A DNA stretch of 62,937 nucleotides from Ruminococcus sp. CAG:488. Its GTDB lineage: Bacteria; Bacillota; Clostridia; Oscillospirales; Acutalibacteraceae. Below are positions 34,947 to 43,907 of this stretch, in pieces. The DNA is taken from contig HF999646.1 of the NCBI GenBank assembly GCA_000434055.1, forward strand, positions 1-62,937, read 5' to 3'. The translations under genes and the position numbers were made by a program. A model generated the notes under the pieces. That model made no database searches, was not told the DNA's origin, and saw only the letters and a program-made list of their open reading frames with translations. How positions within the stretch are numbered: position 1 is the stretch's first letter; each line of letters opens with the position of its first letter.

Positions 34947-35591
34947 TTATTTTTTTTGAATGGGATTGCCGTCTTTGTCGGTGAATTTGCCGGTAATGAT
35001 TTTTATCAGGTCAACAAGAACACCGATGCCGAAAACGCCGGCTGTGAGAATATAAAGAATACCCGATCCTACTTTACCTGCATAGAAACGGTGTGCACCG
35101 ATTCCGCCGAGGAAAAGGCAGAGAAGAAGAGCTACAAGCCAATCTTTTTCGGCCTGTCCGCAATTGGCACCAACGGGTGCTACATAATCTTCAACCTGCT
35201 CGCCGTTGAGTATCTTTTTAACCTTTTCGGTCACTTCGTCAAGATACTCGCCTCTTTCAATAGGAAGATTAGCTACACCTTTTATGCCTTTTTGCATTAC
35301 GCTGTTTTTGTCAACGCGCATACCGTTGACGGTCGTTTTGTTCTCCTGAATGTTTGCCATGACCTTGATTTTGTTGCCGTCCTTGACAAAGACCCAAATC
35401 GTAACATCGAGGTTCGGTTCTTTCTCAAAAGAAATGCGCTTTCCGGGGATTCCTTCTTTGATTTTGAAGGGCATTTTAAAAGCCGAAGCACGTGCGCTGA
35501 GCTTTTCGTATACCTCTTCAACGGTGGTTGAATAAGAGAGTTCAAACTCTCTCGGGGCTGTTGCCGTTGCAATTGATTTAATGTCTGCCAT
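34947..35591 (-). CDS. TM2-domain protein
   Basis: 214 residues from ATG 35591, with GGAGG upstream. The N-terminal soluble domain (about 1-130) has no name I recognise. The C-terminal third is a TM2 domain: two membrane helices joined by GGIGAHRFYAGK, then DLIKIITG. TM2 proteins are widespread and poorly understood. A Lys-rich tail ends the protein. Confidence 0.8.
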   Translation of the reverse strand: MADIKSIATATAPREFELSYSTTVEEVYEKLSARASAFKMPFKIKEGIPGKRISFEKEPNLDVTIWVFVKDGNKIKVMANIQENKTTVNGMRVDKNSVMQKGIKGVANLPIERGEYLDEVTEKVKKILNGEQVEDYVAPVGANCGQAEKDWLVALLLCLFLGGIGAHRFYAGKVGSGILYILTAGVFGIGVLVDLIKIITGKFTDKDGNPIQKK

Positions 35592-35639
35592 AGTTTTTTC
35601 CTCCAATATATTATTCCGTGCTTTTGTTTACACGGTAGG

Positions 35640-36122
35640 TTATGATTTTCGGCACTTTTCTGCCAAAGTGTGTAATTCATTTACCAAATCTTCGTTATAT
35701 ATTTCCGCATTGATTTCTTTGCCGTCGTTCATCTTAAAATAAAGATAGTATCCGCCGCCGTCGAGAACAAAGGCTTTAATTCGCGTAGGTTTATACTTCT
35801 GAGCCTGTAAAATAAGGTCCTGCTCCTTCACAACGTCAAGTATTGCCGCGGCATCCTGTGCGCTTACTTTTTTATTCTCAAATTCGACCCTTGGATTTTC
35901 ATAGTCGTAGGAATAGTTTGCATCAAAAAGCCATTCTTCATTTTCTTTTTTGAGAGAATAAACATAAGAATCCGTGTAGCTCATTGACGAACAGGAAAAA
36001 CTGATTACACTCACATCCGCCGCAGTGTATTTTTTCTTTGCTCCGCAGCCGAAAAGACCTATAGGTAATAACAGCATAAGCAAAAATAAGCTCGCTTTTT
36101 TAATGCAGTCTGCTCGCTTCAA
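35640..36122 (-). CDS. Small lipoprotein
   Basis: 160 residues from TTG 36122. This start begins one base after the stop of the preceding 36124-37209 gene and gives a proper signal peptide: Lys/Arg at residues 2, 3, 8 and 9, a leucine-rich core and the lipobox LFGC. The longer open frame upstream is antisense-free but overlaps the previous gene fully in another frame and is not credible. The mature part (KKKYTAADVSVISFSC onward) is beta-rich and unrecognised. Translational coupling to the upstream gene is likely. Confidence 0.65.
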   Translation of the reverse strand: MKRADCIKKASLFLLMLLLPIGLFGCGAKKKYTAADVSVISFSCSSMSYTDSYVYSLKKENEEWLFDANYSYDYENPRVEFENKKVSAQDAAAILDVVKEQDLILQAQKYKPTRIKAFVLDGGGYYLYFKMNDGKEINAEIYNEDLVNELHTLAEKCRKS

Positions 36123-36123
36123 A

Positions 36124-37209
36124 TTACAAGCGTGCTCCGCATTCGGGGCAGAATTTCGGCATAGGCTGACCGTTTGCCGGGATCCATCCGCAGCTCGGGC
36201 AGCGTGAAGGCATTGCGGCAGGCTTTGCACAGCCGCAGCCTTGGCAGAATTTGCCTTCGTTGCGTGTGCCGCAGGATGAGCAAATCCAGGAAGCGTCAAC
36301 TGTTTGCGGTGTAACGGGTGCAGCATTATTATAGGCGTTGCTTTGAACCTGAGCGGAAGCAGCGGCGTAGGCGGCATTTTGAACCGGGCTTCCTGTAAAT
36401 CCGCCCATGTTTTGCTGCGGCTGACCGTAGCCTTGATTCATTTGATTGAAGCCTTGGTTAACGGGAGCTCCGCCTTGCTTGATTTGCTGGCAAAGCTGCA
36501 TGACCTGGACAGCAGTCTCATAAGCATTCATAAGCTCCATTTGATTTCCTGAGGAAATTCCCGACGTTACATCAAAACCGATCGGGTTCGTTATAAACTG
36601 ATCTGTAACGCGGAAGTATACTCTCACATTGCACACCTCGCGTATTTCGTTTGGCGAAGAGTATGAGCTTGAATTACGTACAAACGGCTGAGCGGCAAGC
36701 GGAATATTGAGCATTGATGAATTCATCATGTTATTCATTCTGTTCATATTTCCGCCGAAGCTGTTAGAATTGTTAAGCTGTCTGTTGTCAAAATTATCCC
36801 TGTTGTCGGGGATACCGTCGTTGTCCGAATCGTCAAGCGTTCTGTATTCCGGTTCGATCCAGAAATCCTGAAGCTGAGAAAACTCAAACACCTGAGGATT
36901 GCCGCTTTTAAAATCTCTGTTATCAATAGCAAAGATAAACCAGCGGTGATTGAAATCGACTTGAAGCGAACTGTATCTTCCGCCTGCTGTTGCAGTGCAG
37001 TTAAACTGCTGATACTTTTGCTTGTTCTGCTCTCTTTGTTCAAGGTGATTTTTAACGTCCTGAACGGTTCTCTGCTTCCAGCCGCTTGTGAACGAGCCTA
37101 ACTTGTGCTTACAGTCGGAGCAAAGCTGACCGTCGGAAAGCTTTTTTTGAGTAAGCATGTTAACTTTTTCACCGCAAATGTCGCAGAATTTTTTATCAAA
37201 CAATCCCAT
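36124..37209 (-). CDS. DUF4428-type zinc-finger protein with C-terminal zinc ribbons
   Basis: 361 residues, no signal peptide. The N-terminal CDICGEK/CSDCKHK pair fits DUF4428. The middle domain includes an unusual Asp/Asn-rich insert, DSDNDGIPDNRDN (about 127-139), like a thrombospondin type 3 calcium loop. An Asn/Met/Gln/Gly-rich region follows, and two or three Cys pairs (CSSCG, CQGCG, CPSCG, CPECG) close the protein. It looks like a cytoplasmic adaptor or stress-type protein. Function unknown. Confidence 0.65.
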   Translation of the reverse strand: MGLFDKKFCDICGEKVNMLTQKKLSDGQLCSDCKHKLGSFTSGWKQRTVQDVKNHLEQREQNKQKYQQFNCTATAGGRYSSLQVDFNHRWFIFAIDNRDFKSGNPQVFEFSQLQDFWIEPEYRTLDDSDNDGIPDNRDNFDNRQLNNSNSFGGNMNRMNNMMNSSMLNIPLAAQPFVRNSSSYSSPNEIREVCNVRVYFRVTDQFITNPIGFDVTSGISSGNQMELMNAYETAVQVMQLCQQIKQGGAPVNQGFNQMNQGYGQPQQNMGGFTGSPVQNAAYAAASAQVQSNAYNNAAPVTPQTVDASWICSSCGTRNEGKFCQGCGCAKPAAMPSRCPSCGWIPANGQPMPKFCPECGARL

Positions 37210-37234
37210 AAAATGTTCCTCCCTTTAAATGCGC

Positions 37235-37876
37235 TTAATTACTTTTTTCTACCTTTATGCTCTTTAATATAGCTTCTTCGATTGTTTTCATTTCGGAAAC
37301 GTCGTTGTCATATAATTTTTCAAGTCTGAAGTTAACGACATATGTTTCATTGCCGCAAGGAACATCAAGGTAATATATATGCTGCGTTTTTGAATTTCCG
37401 GAATATGTATTGACTTTTAAAATGCCCTTAAAACCGGCAATTTCGCAAGCTTTATACTTTTTATCATCATCTTCTTCACCTTTATTCAACTTTTCGGCAA
37501 CCTCAAGACTTGTTTTACCCATGATAGATCCGTCTTTGATGGTGATATTGAATTTTCTGTCATTTCCTTCGACGGTAATTGTCGAGTTGAAGGAATCGTG
37601 TTTTCCGTCAGGAACAACGGAGCTTTCAAATTTTGCATTATCAATTTTGACGGTATTTTCAAGCTTGGGAATTGTAATTTTTACGCTCTTGCCGGTAGTG
37701 ATATACTCGTCGGCTGCCGCCGCCGCTGTTGTTGTAGCCTTATCGGTAGGAGCAACGGTTGTTGCCGAAGTTGTCGGGGCGTCGGAAGGGGAATTTCCTC
37801 CGTCTTTGCCGCAGGCACAAAGCCCGAATGTCATAATCACAGCAAGAATTGCCGACATTATTTTTAGTTTTTTCAT
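37235..37876 (-). CDS. Lipoprotein with Thr/Ala-rich linker
   Basis: 213 residues. Lipobox LCAC at about 19-22, a Ser/Thr/Ala-rich linker to about 58, and a beta-rich domain (VKITIPKLENTVKID, then KVNTYSGNSKTQHIYY and a final EEAILKSIKVE). The architecture is the same as in the 34260-34916 lipoprotein. It stands 25 bp upstream of nothing else on this strand except the DUF4428 gene, which follows it in transcription order. Confidence 0.7.
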   Translation of the reverse strand: MKKLKIMSAILAVIMTFGLCACGKDGGNSPSDAPTTSATTVAPTDKATTTAAAAADEYITTGKSVKITIPKLENTVKIDNAKFESSVVPDGKHDSFNSTITVEGNDRKFNITIKDGSIMGKTSLEVAEKLNKGEEDDDKKYKACEIAGFKGILKVNTYSGNSKTQHIYYLDVPCGNETYVVNFRLEKLYDNDVSEMKTIEEAILKSIKVEKSN

Positions 37877-38013
37877 AAATAAATCACCTTTTATTTTTGT
37901 TTGTATTTATCATCAACGGATAATCGCACTCGGGGAACAGAGCTTTTTAAAAGCTCCTCCGAATGCTGCCGCGTATGACTCGGTAAGTCACATTATAGAG
38001 AGGTTCGGAAGAA

Positions 38014-38910
38014 TTATCCTCTTCCGAGAACTTCCCATTTGTCATTCAACGTATCATAAAAATATATAAGGTTGTCACAAACTCCGTAATAACGTTCTCT
38101 GACGAATTGGTCGTCTCTGTCTGTGCCGAGTGCAAAAATCCAGCACGGACGGCCGTCAATTTCACGAATCTGTCCTGTATATTGCACACTCATACCTTTA
38201 TTTATATAGTATTGAACCTCTTGAGACTCCGAAAGAATCTCACGGGCAATTTCAACGTTTCTATCCTCGGGTTCGCTGTTGTTGACGTAATCTGTGTATA
38301 CGGAAAAATCATAGAATTTTTCCGCGACAAGATGTCCGTCCATTCCGGACAGCATCGGGAATACCGAAAAAGAGTCGTTTCCTTTTTTAAAATACAGCGA
38401 TACATTTGAGTGTATTTCACTTTCATTGCAGCGAAGTAAAAAATAATCAATTCCGTTTCCGCTGTAATTATAGAGCGCATCGTCGGTCTTTACGGAATAT
38501 TCACCGTTATCAGTTATTTCCGCCCGGTAAACGGATGCACTGTATTTAACGTCGGCAATTACTACCGCATAAAGCTCCGCACCGCCCGCATTGACAAGGG
38601 GAGATTCGCAGAGGAAATCGTATTTATCCGCATACTGACTGTTCTTTACAAAATTGAGAACTTCTTTTTCGTTCGCCTCATGGCCGACGTAACCGATATA
38701 GGCAATTCCGACGGCTTCTTTGTTATCGAGAATTGTTTTTTGAAGCTTTGATAAATCGGTGTCGTTTTGCACGGTCGTCGCAGGGGAGGTACCGGTTGTT
38801 TGGTTTTCGGTCAAATCAGGATTATCTGTCGGTTTTGCTCTGCATCCGGAAGCCGAGGCAAGCATAATTAAAGCAATAAGTAAGGTTATAATATATTTAT
38901 TTATTTTCAT
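38014..38910 (-). CDS. Lipoprotein, unknown function
   Basis: 298 residues. The signal peptide has the lipobox SASGC (Cys about 23), then a Thr/Asn-rich linker and a large unrecognised domain with few cysteines, ending KWEVLGRG. It is the second gene of the minus-strand run, 44 bp after the degenerate receiver gene. Confidence 0.7.
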   Translation of the reverse strand: MKINKYIITLLIALIMLASASGCRAKPTDNPDLTENQTTGTSPATTVQNDTDLSKLQKTILDNKEAVGIAYIGYVGHEANEKEVLNFVKNSQYADKYDFLCESPLVNAGGAELYAVVIADVKYSASVYRAEITDNGEYSVKTDDALYNYSGNGIDYFLLRCNESEIHSNVSLYFKKGNDSFSVFPMLSGMDGHLVAEKFYDFSVYTDYVNNSEPEDRNVEIAREILSESQEVQYYINKGMSVQYTGQIREIDGRPCWIFALGTDRDDQFVRERYYGVCDNLIYFYDTLNDKWEVLGRG

Positions 38911-38954
38911 TATGTCATCCGCCTTTCTTTAAGCCTAAGTTTTTATCGGTTCGT

Positions 38955-39338
38955 TTATATACTGTCGATAACCGAAGCGAAGTAGTTTTCGGAAACCGAA
39001 CCGAACAGAAAAGCGTCGATAAAGCCGTCACGCTTTGCCTGCCGAACATTTTCCGAAAGCTCTATGTCGTTCTCGTCGTTTACGAAAAAAATAATGCGAC
39101 ATTCCGGAGTGCTTTTCCTGACTTTTTTTGTTATTTTGATCCGTTCCGGGAACATCCAGGGTGAGTAAGCTTTAACCTCCATTAAAAGCACATCGGCATT
39201 ATGAAGCTTGCACCATTCGGCAGTTGAATCGGGAGATTCGGAAACAATGACCTGGCAATCTTCCAATTCCTGCATAAGCATTCTTTCCATATTGTGTGCA
39301 TGAATAGTACTTTGAATATCCAATACAATTTTTCTCAT
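38955..39338 (-). CDS. Degenerate response-regulator receiver-like protein
   Basis: About 127 residues from ATG 39338 (MRKIVLDIQ...). An in-frame ATG at 39374 is also possible, but homologous receivers begin at the hydrophobic beta strand. The alternating beta/alpha pattern (ADVLLMEVKAYSPW, CRIIFFVNDEN) is receiver-like. At the position of the phospho-accepting Asp there is Glu (LLMEV), which can mimic a constitutively phosphorylated state. No output domain is present. It is the first gene of the ten-gene run and probably a signalling adaptor; this is an inference. Confidence 0.5.
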   Translation of the reverse strand: MRKIVLDIQSTIHAHNMERMLMQELEDCQVIVSESPDSTAEWCKLHNADVLLMEVKAYSPWMFPERIKITKKVRKSTPECRIIFFVNDENDIELSENVRQAKRDGFIDAFLFGSVSENYFASVIDSI

Positions 39339-39405
39339 TCCCACCACCGCCTTATTATTCATTTTCTTTTTCACTTATAATTGTACTTATTTTTTCCCGT
39401 TTGTC

Positions 39406-39423
39406 ACTGGCATTTGTGCCAGT
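39406..39423. promoter_or_regulatory. Inverted repeat upstream of the lipoprotein/zinc-ribbon run, candidate operator
   Basis: ACTGGCA and TGCCAGT (7 bp each, perfect) are separated by 4 bp. It lies 68-85 bp upstream of ATG 39338 on the minus strand, between the response-regulator terminator and the run. Only a poor sigma-A promoter is visible here, with CTTATA (39374-39379) as the best -10, which would fit a promoter that needs an activator such as the adjacent NarL-type regulator. It could also be a chance palindrome. Confidence 0.45.
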
Positions 39424-39471
39424 AAACGTACAAAAAATAATTGTTTTTCAAAAATATCTGTCAAACAGCAC

Positions 39472-39502
39472 AAAAAAATCCTCGGTTTTTGAAACCGAGG
39501 AT
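39472..39502 (-). terminator. Terminator of the two-component operon
   Basis: ATCCTCGGTTT (39478-39488) pairs perfectly with AAACCGAGGAT (39492-39502). On the minus strand it is followed by a run of seven T (plus-strand A-run at 39472-39478). It ends transcription of the regulator gene that stops at 39516. Confidence 0.85.
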
Positions 39503-39515
39503 ATATGTTTTTATA

Positions 39516-40145
39516 TTATTCATCTTTTAATGTTGTGACCATCAGCTTGTTTTCAATTGCAGTGGCAACCAGCGCTTCACGGCTTTCAAATTCACCTTTT
39601 TCTACCATGTCGTCAAGATTCCATCGCACACCGTTTTTCGATATTCCGATTTTATCGGCGATTTCCTGATATGTCAGTCCGCGAATATACAAACGCAAAA
39701 TGTCAAGCTGACGTGGCGAGAAGTCTTCGGACATGGCTTTTTCCATTTCAACCGACGGAGATGAGGATGGGAAAACTTTTTCTCCTTCAAGGGTTCTTTC
39801 TATTACATCCAAAAGCTCCTCCGTTCCGTGGTCCTTATACCACAGACTGTCGGCGGCACCGTTTTTTGCTTTGGAAAGGACTTCCGGATCGACCAATGAC
39901 GTGACTGCCACTATTTTTATATCAGGAAAAACCTTTTTAATTCGCTCCGCGGCGGCGAGGCCGGAGTGCTTGTGCTGAGTTTGTACATCCATAAGAATAA
40001 GCTGTACCGATCCGTTGCAGTTTTTCTCCGCCTCAAATGCGTCACGGTATACGCCGACAAGGCGAAAAACTTCGTTTGATTTCAGCCGCTCGGCAAAATG
40101 CTTTTGAATATATAAATCATCTTCAACCAGTATTGTATTTATCAT
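39516..40145 (-). CDS. NarL/LuxR-type response regulator
   Basis: 209 residues. An N-terminal receiver (MINTILVEDDLY; phospho-Asp in QLILMDVQ near 54) and a C-terminal HTH of the LuxR type (SPRQLDILRLYIRGLTYQEIADKIG). Its start overlaps the kinase gene by 4 bp. It probably binds DNA when phosphorylated by the kinase at 40142-41392. The ACTGGCA inverted repeat lies 93-110 bp beyond its stop codon, toward the lipoprotein run. Confidence 0.92.
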   Translation of the reverse strand: MINTILVEDDLYIQKHFAERLKSNEVFRLVGVYRDAFEAEKNCNGSVQLILMDVQTQHKHSGLAAAERIKKVFPDIKIVAVTSLVDPEVLSKAKNGAADSLWYKDHGTEELLDVIERTLEGEKVFPSSSPSVEMEKAMSEDFSPRQLDILRLYIRGLTYQEIADKIGISKNGVRWNLDDMVEKGEFESREALVATAIENKLMVTTLKDE

Positions 40146-41392
40146 ATGTTGTTCTCCTTTTCCGGAAGAGTAAGCAGTAATGCGAAGTGTGGCTTGTATG
40201 CCGTGTGCATTTCGCCGCCGGAGGATTCTATGCTGCGGCGAAGCGAAGAAAGTCCGCTGCCCTCCTTAATGGGCTCCGACGGGGCAGCGCCGTTGTTCGT
40301 TATCGTAATATCAAACAAGTCGTTTCGCTCAAATATGCAGATATATACTTCATTGCCGCCGGCATGCCTGATACAGTTTGTTATACATTCTTTCGCCGCG
40401 GCAACGGTAAGCTCTTCGGCAAGAGAATCGGCGGGAAGGTATCCGTTCACCGTTACCGTTACGCCGAGGATTTTCGACGTCTGAATAACCTCGTCCATTG
40501 TTCCGCCGGCTGTTACACGGTCGCTTGTCAGCACTGCGGTGGCTTCTTGTAAAGCTTCAAGCTTTTTATCGGTGTTTTCATCGCTTTCGATTATGTCACG
40601 AATCGTCAGCAAACTTCTTCCGATTGTGTCATGTATATGTATTTTCAGGTCAAGACTTTCTTTTTCTTTTATATCGTCGGCCATTCGTTCATACATTTTT
40701 TGAAGCTTGCGGTTGACCTCCTTCAGCTCGTCGTTGATAACGGCTTGACGAACGTTGCCGTTATAAAGCTCAGTGACGTTATGTGCTGTCATTTGAAGCC
40801 AGTTGCCGTCATTGTCAACGGTGATGTTTTGCTTTCGGAATTGCCAAACTGTTTTATCGGGCAGAATGTAACAGTCGCCGTTAACGGTAATGCTTTTGTC
40901 GGGTTGCTCCAGCGCTTTTTCAAGATCTTCGGTGATTTGAAGCTCATGGCCGCTCAGCGCAAACGACAGACGGCGCATACGGTCATTGCAAAGAATAATA
41001 CGTCCGTTCGGGTCGGCATAGCATAAACCCATGGGCAGCTTGTCGGTGGCGTCTTTAACGGAAAACGGGGAGAGCATATTTTTTCGGCGGCGGTACTCTC
41101 TCGGCAGGGCAAAGGCGAAATGAACAATAACAAGTAAAATTACCGCAATGAAAATCTGCCAAGGAGCATCTAATAAGAACGCATCCTTGCCTTTAAACGG
41201 GTCTCCCTGAGTCACCGAGAGTAAAAGTGTAAGCAAAAACGCAAAAATAACGAGACTCGGTAAATTGCCGAGCGATTTGGAGCGGTGAGAGAATTGATAA
41301 ATAAAAAGTCCCAATTCAAGCACGGCTTCCAAGAAAAGCAGAAGCGGTATTAAGGTCTGCAAAAATTCCGGGAGCGAAGAAAAGGCACTCAT
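40142..41392 (-). CDS. Sensor histidine kinase (HisKA_3 type)
   Basis: 416 residues. Three N-terminal membrane segments are visible (about 10-30, 45-65, 76-95). A PAS-like domain, a coiled coil and the phospho-acceptor motif KIHIHDTIGRSLL follow (H about 251). The ATPase domain has an N-box (AAAKECITNCIRHAGG) and a G-box (GSGLSSLRRSIE). It overlaps the regulator by 4 bp and the upstream sensor-like gene by 4 bp, so all three are co-translated. Confidence 0.9.
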   Translation of the reverse strand: MSAFSSLPEFLQTLIPLLLFLEAVLELGLFIYQFSHRSKSLGNLPSLVIFAFLLTLLLSVTQGDPFKGKDAFLLDAPWQIFIAVILLVIVHFAFALPREYRRRKNMLSPFSVKDATDKLPMGLCYADPNGRIILCNDRMRRLSFALSGHELQITEDLEKALEQPDKSITVNGDCYILPDKTVWQFRKQNITVDNDGNWLQMTAHNVTELYNGNVRQAVINDELKEVNRKLQKMYERMADDIKEKESLDLKIHIHDTIGRSLLTIRDIIESDENTDKKLEALQEATAVLTSDRVTAGGTMDEVIQTSKILGVTVTVNGYLPADSLAEELTVAAAKECITNCIRHAGGNEVYICIFERNDLFDITITNNGAAPSEPIKEGSGLSSLRRSIESSGGEMHTAYKPHFALLLTLPEKENNI

Positions 41393-43053
41393 ACGGCGAC
41401 ACCTCCTTCGAGAAGGAATACAAGATGCTGATATCCTTCGTCACCGTCCGTTTCATACCGTACGTTACCCTTGCACGCAAGTGAGGACAGGTCGGTTTTG
41501 CAGCATATATTTATTGATAAACGCAGCCCTTCAACATCAGAAAGACTTACTTGTATGCCGGATATGTTTTCGAGGTCCGATTCAATCACTTGTTCGTAAA
41601 AATCAAATATCGCCGCAGCCGATTTTCCCGGGAGCATGGAAAGCTCGCTGTCGGCAAAGAATGTGCTGCGCACGTTTAGCAGCTTCAGCGTTTGAAGCGA
41701 CTCGGTGAAGGCTCTTACCAGTTCGGTTATCGCAACCTTATAGTCACGGTCGGTCAACAATGTTAAATGTTTACGACGCTTGATATAGCTGCAAAGAACG
41801 GCAATTTCGGCAAGTAAAGCTTTTGCCCTTGTCGGATCTGTTTTGTTTATTTTTTGATATTCCTTTGTAAGCACCGAGATCTTGTTGATTTGAGTTTGAG
41901 TTGCACTGCGAAGCAAATCATACAATCGGTTTTGTTCCTCAATCTTTTGCCTTTTTGCCTCACGTTTATATTCATAACGCAGCAGATTGTTACGTTCGTT
42001 CAACTCCTCGGCAAGGCTTTCGGATTGCTCTTTGATTTTGAGCAGGGCAGACATATCCTCTGTCCAAACGGCATATCCTCCGTTCACGGGAATGGAATGA
42101 ACCGTCAAGCCGTTTTCAACCGTCAGGGGGCTGTGCTCCGCCTTTATCATATCTATTCTCGGAATCCGACGTGCGTTCAGTGCGGCATACCGAACATTGA
42201 AATCCTTATCGGTTATCACCGCAGATGTGCCGATCGAGGACGAGAACAAGTCAAAATGACGGCTGTTTGAGTGGATAAAGCCGCAGGTGATGCAGCCTTC
42301 AAAACAGAGCATATACATAAGGCTTTGGAAGGCGGTTATATCACCGAAAAACAATTTAAACCATTGCACATCCATATAATTAAGGCCAAGATAGACAAGT
42401 GACACAACCATCGGTATTACTGTCCACAGTTGACGTCTGCCGTTTTTCAGTCTGCATTTTATAATCATAACAACGAGTGCCGATATCATGCAAAAGATCT
42501 GCCAGCCGATCACAATAAAGCTGCCGATGCCGTATCCGTTGGATTTGTCGGACCACACTTCCGCATCCTCGGGGAAAGTGAAAACAAGCTGATGCAGGTC
42601 ATTCGTTAGCACCAGGAGAAGCAATGCTCCGGAGATTATCCACAGTGCGCAAGCCGCTTTCGGCAGACGGTAATCATCAGGCTTTCCGAGAGACAGTGCA
42701 ACGAGCAGAGCAAGTATCGGAATAAAAAGCATTGGTAAATAGTAAAGATACCATAGATATCTTATAGCGGTCGGCTGCCAAAAAATAAAATATTTTGCGC
42801 TGCGGAAAGTGAACCACAGAATAAGAAGTACGGATATGCCCGTCAAATATTGCGCAACCTGTTTTTGAACAATACGGCGTCGTATGGAAATACCCCACGC
42901 GATAAAAAGACCGATATAAATAAAGCTGCGCAGATAGGGGAACAGAACAAAATAATAATTGCCGTTTCCGATGAGACGAAAAGCATATGCAACTGCAACC
43001 GCAAGCACGACAGTTCCGACTATCGTCAAAGTTTTCTTCTTCCTTTCAGTCAT
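41389..43053 (-). CDS. 7TM sensor protein, histidine-kinase-like without catalytic motifs
   Basis: 554 residues from ATG 43053 (GAGG upstream). Eight to nine membrane helices fill the first ~250 residues, as in histidine-kinase 7TM N-terminal domains, then a PAS-like segment and a long coiled coil (about 335-420). In the kinase region I find no HD-x-(L/I)-G acceptor, no N-box Asn pair and no G-boxes. It thus looks like a pseudokinase that senses a signal and controls the partner kinase encoded next. This reading rests on absence of motifs by eye. Confidence 0.7.
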   Translation of the reverse strand: MTERKKKTLTIVGTVVLAVAVAYAFRLIGNGNYYFVLFPYLRSFIYIGLFIAWGISIRRRIVQKQVAQYLTGISVLLILWFTFRSAKYFIFWQPTAIRYLWYLYYLPMLFIPILALLVALSLGKPDDYRLPKAACALWIISGALLLLVLTNDLHQLVFTFPEDAEVWSDKSNGYGIGSFIVIGWQIFCMISALVVMIIKCRLKNGRRQLWTVIPMVVSLVYLGLNYMDVQWFKLFFGDITAFQSLMYMLCFEGCITCGFIHSNSRHFDLFSSSIGTSAVITDKDFNVRYAALNARRIPRIDMIKAEHSPLTVENGLTVHSIPVNGGYAVWTEDMSALLKIKEQSESLAEELNERNNLLRYEYKREAKRQKIEEQNRLYDLLRSATQTQINKISVLTKEYQKINKTDPTRAKALLAEIAVLCSYIKRRKHLTLLTDRDYKVAITELVRAFTESLQTLKLLNVRSTFFADSELSMLPGKSAAAIFDFYEQVIESDLENISGIQVSLSDVEGLRLSINICCKTDLSSLACKGNVRYETDGDEGYQHLVFLLEGGVAV

Positions 43054-43091
43054 ACGGCATACCTCATTTTTCACGGAGCATTTTCAAAATC

Positions 43092-43120
43092 ATTATATCA
43101 TAATGCACGGCTGATTTCAA
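43092..43120 (-). promoter_or_regulatory. Promoter of the two-component operon
   Basis: On the minus strand, TTGAAA (43120-43115), a 17-bp spacer and TATAAT (43097-43092) with a TG one base before the -10 (extended -10). It lies 39 bp upstream of ATG 43053. Confidence 0.8.
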
Positions 43121-43331
43121 CAGGTACGAACGAACGGGCGTTTAAGGATATATTTATAAAAAATCATTATTTTGACTTGTTATTTTCAGCAAAAAATGAT
43201 ATTATATTCTAAGTGATTCCTTTTACACAGTTTATAATCAATATATCGGATTTAATAAAACCCCGGCTTATTACAAGCTCTTTTGTTTGAAGCCGAGTAA
43301 AAGGTCAATAAAAAATAAGGACTGATGAATA

Positions 43332-43871
43332 ATGTCGTTATCGGCTGAGCAGATAGCGGAAAAATATTATCATGACGTTTATAAATTCTGTTGTTCAAGG
43401 TGCAGAAATGCAGACGCCGCACAGGATATAACGCAGGAGACATTCCTGTTTCTTATAAACAAAATCGACGGGCTGACGGAGAACAATATCCGTTCATGGC
43501 TTTTCTCTGTTGCAAACAACAAGCTTTATGAATATTTCAGAACAATCAACATTGAAAATAGTTATGTTTGCGCAGACGATGTTGATGTTCCCGTAGACAA
43601 CGGGTTTGATGTTGACGAAAAAGACATAGATGTTGACGAGATATTTGATGATGTTCAGAAAAAAATATTGAATATATTAAACGATAAAGAAAAAGCGCTT
43701 TTTATAAAGCTTTATATAGAAAAGAAAGAAGTTAATTTGATAACCAAAGAGATGGATATTACATATGATAATTTCCGAAAAAGAAAAAGTCGGCTCAAAA
43801 GAAAGGTGACAAAGTCGGTTAGATATTTGTATTTCTTTGCGCTTGTGTTTTCTTTCAAAATTTTTCACTGA
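43332..43871 (+). CDS. ECF-type sigma factor
   Basis: 179 residues. Region 2 (AEQIAEKYYHDVYKFC, then AAQDITQETFLFLINKI and WLFSVANNKLYEYFR) and region 4 (NDKEKALFIKLYIEKKEVN with its HTH and KRKSRLKRKV) are present; an acidic linker with many Asp lies between. It redirects RNA polymerase to a small set of promoters, often including its own. The next gene, 36 bp downstream, is its likely anti-sigma factor. Confidence 0.87.
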   Translation: MSLSAEQIAEKYYHDVYKFCCSRCRNADAAQDITQETFLFLINKIDGLTENNIRSWLFSVANNKLYEYFRTINIENSYVCADDVDVPVDNGFDVDEKDIDVDEIFDDVQKKILNILNDKEKALFIKLYIEKKEVNLITKEMDITYDNFRKRKSRLKRKVTKSVRYLYFFALVFSFKIFH

Positions 43872-43907
43872 GTTTGACAAAGAAACAGGTGCTTGCGGAG
43901 GTTAAAA

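Noticed and set aside
35640..36377. 245-residue version of the small lipoprotein
   Set aside because: Its first 85 codons lie inside the 36124-37209 gene in another frame and lack a signal peptide; the TTG at 36122 gives a proper lipoprotein signal.
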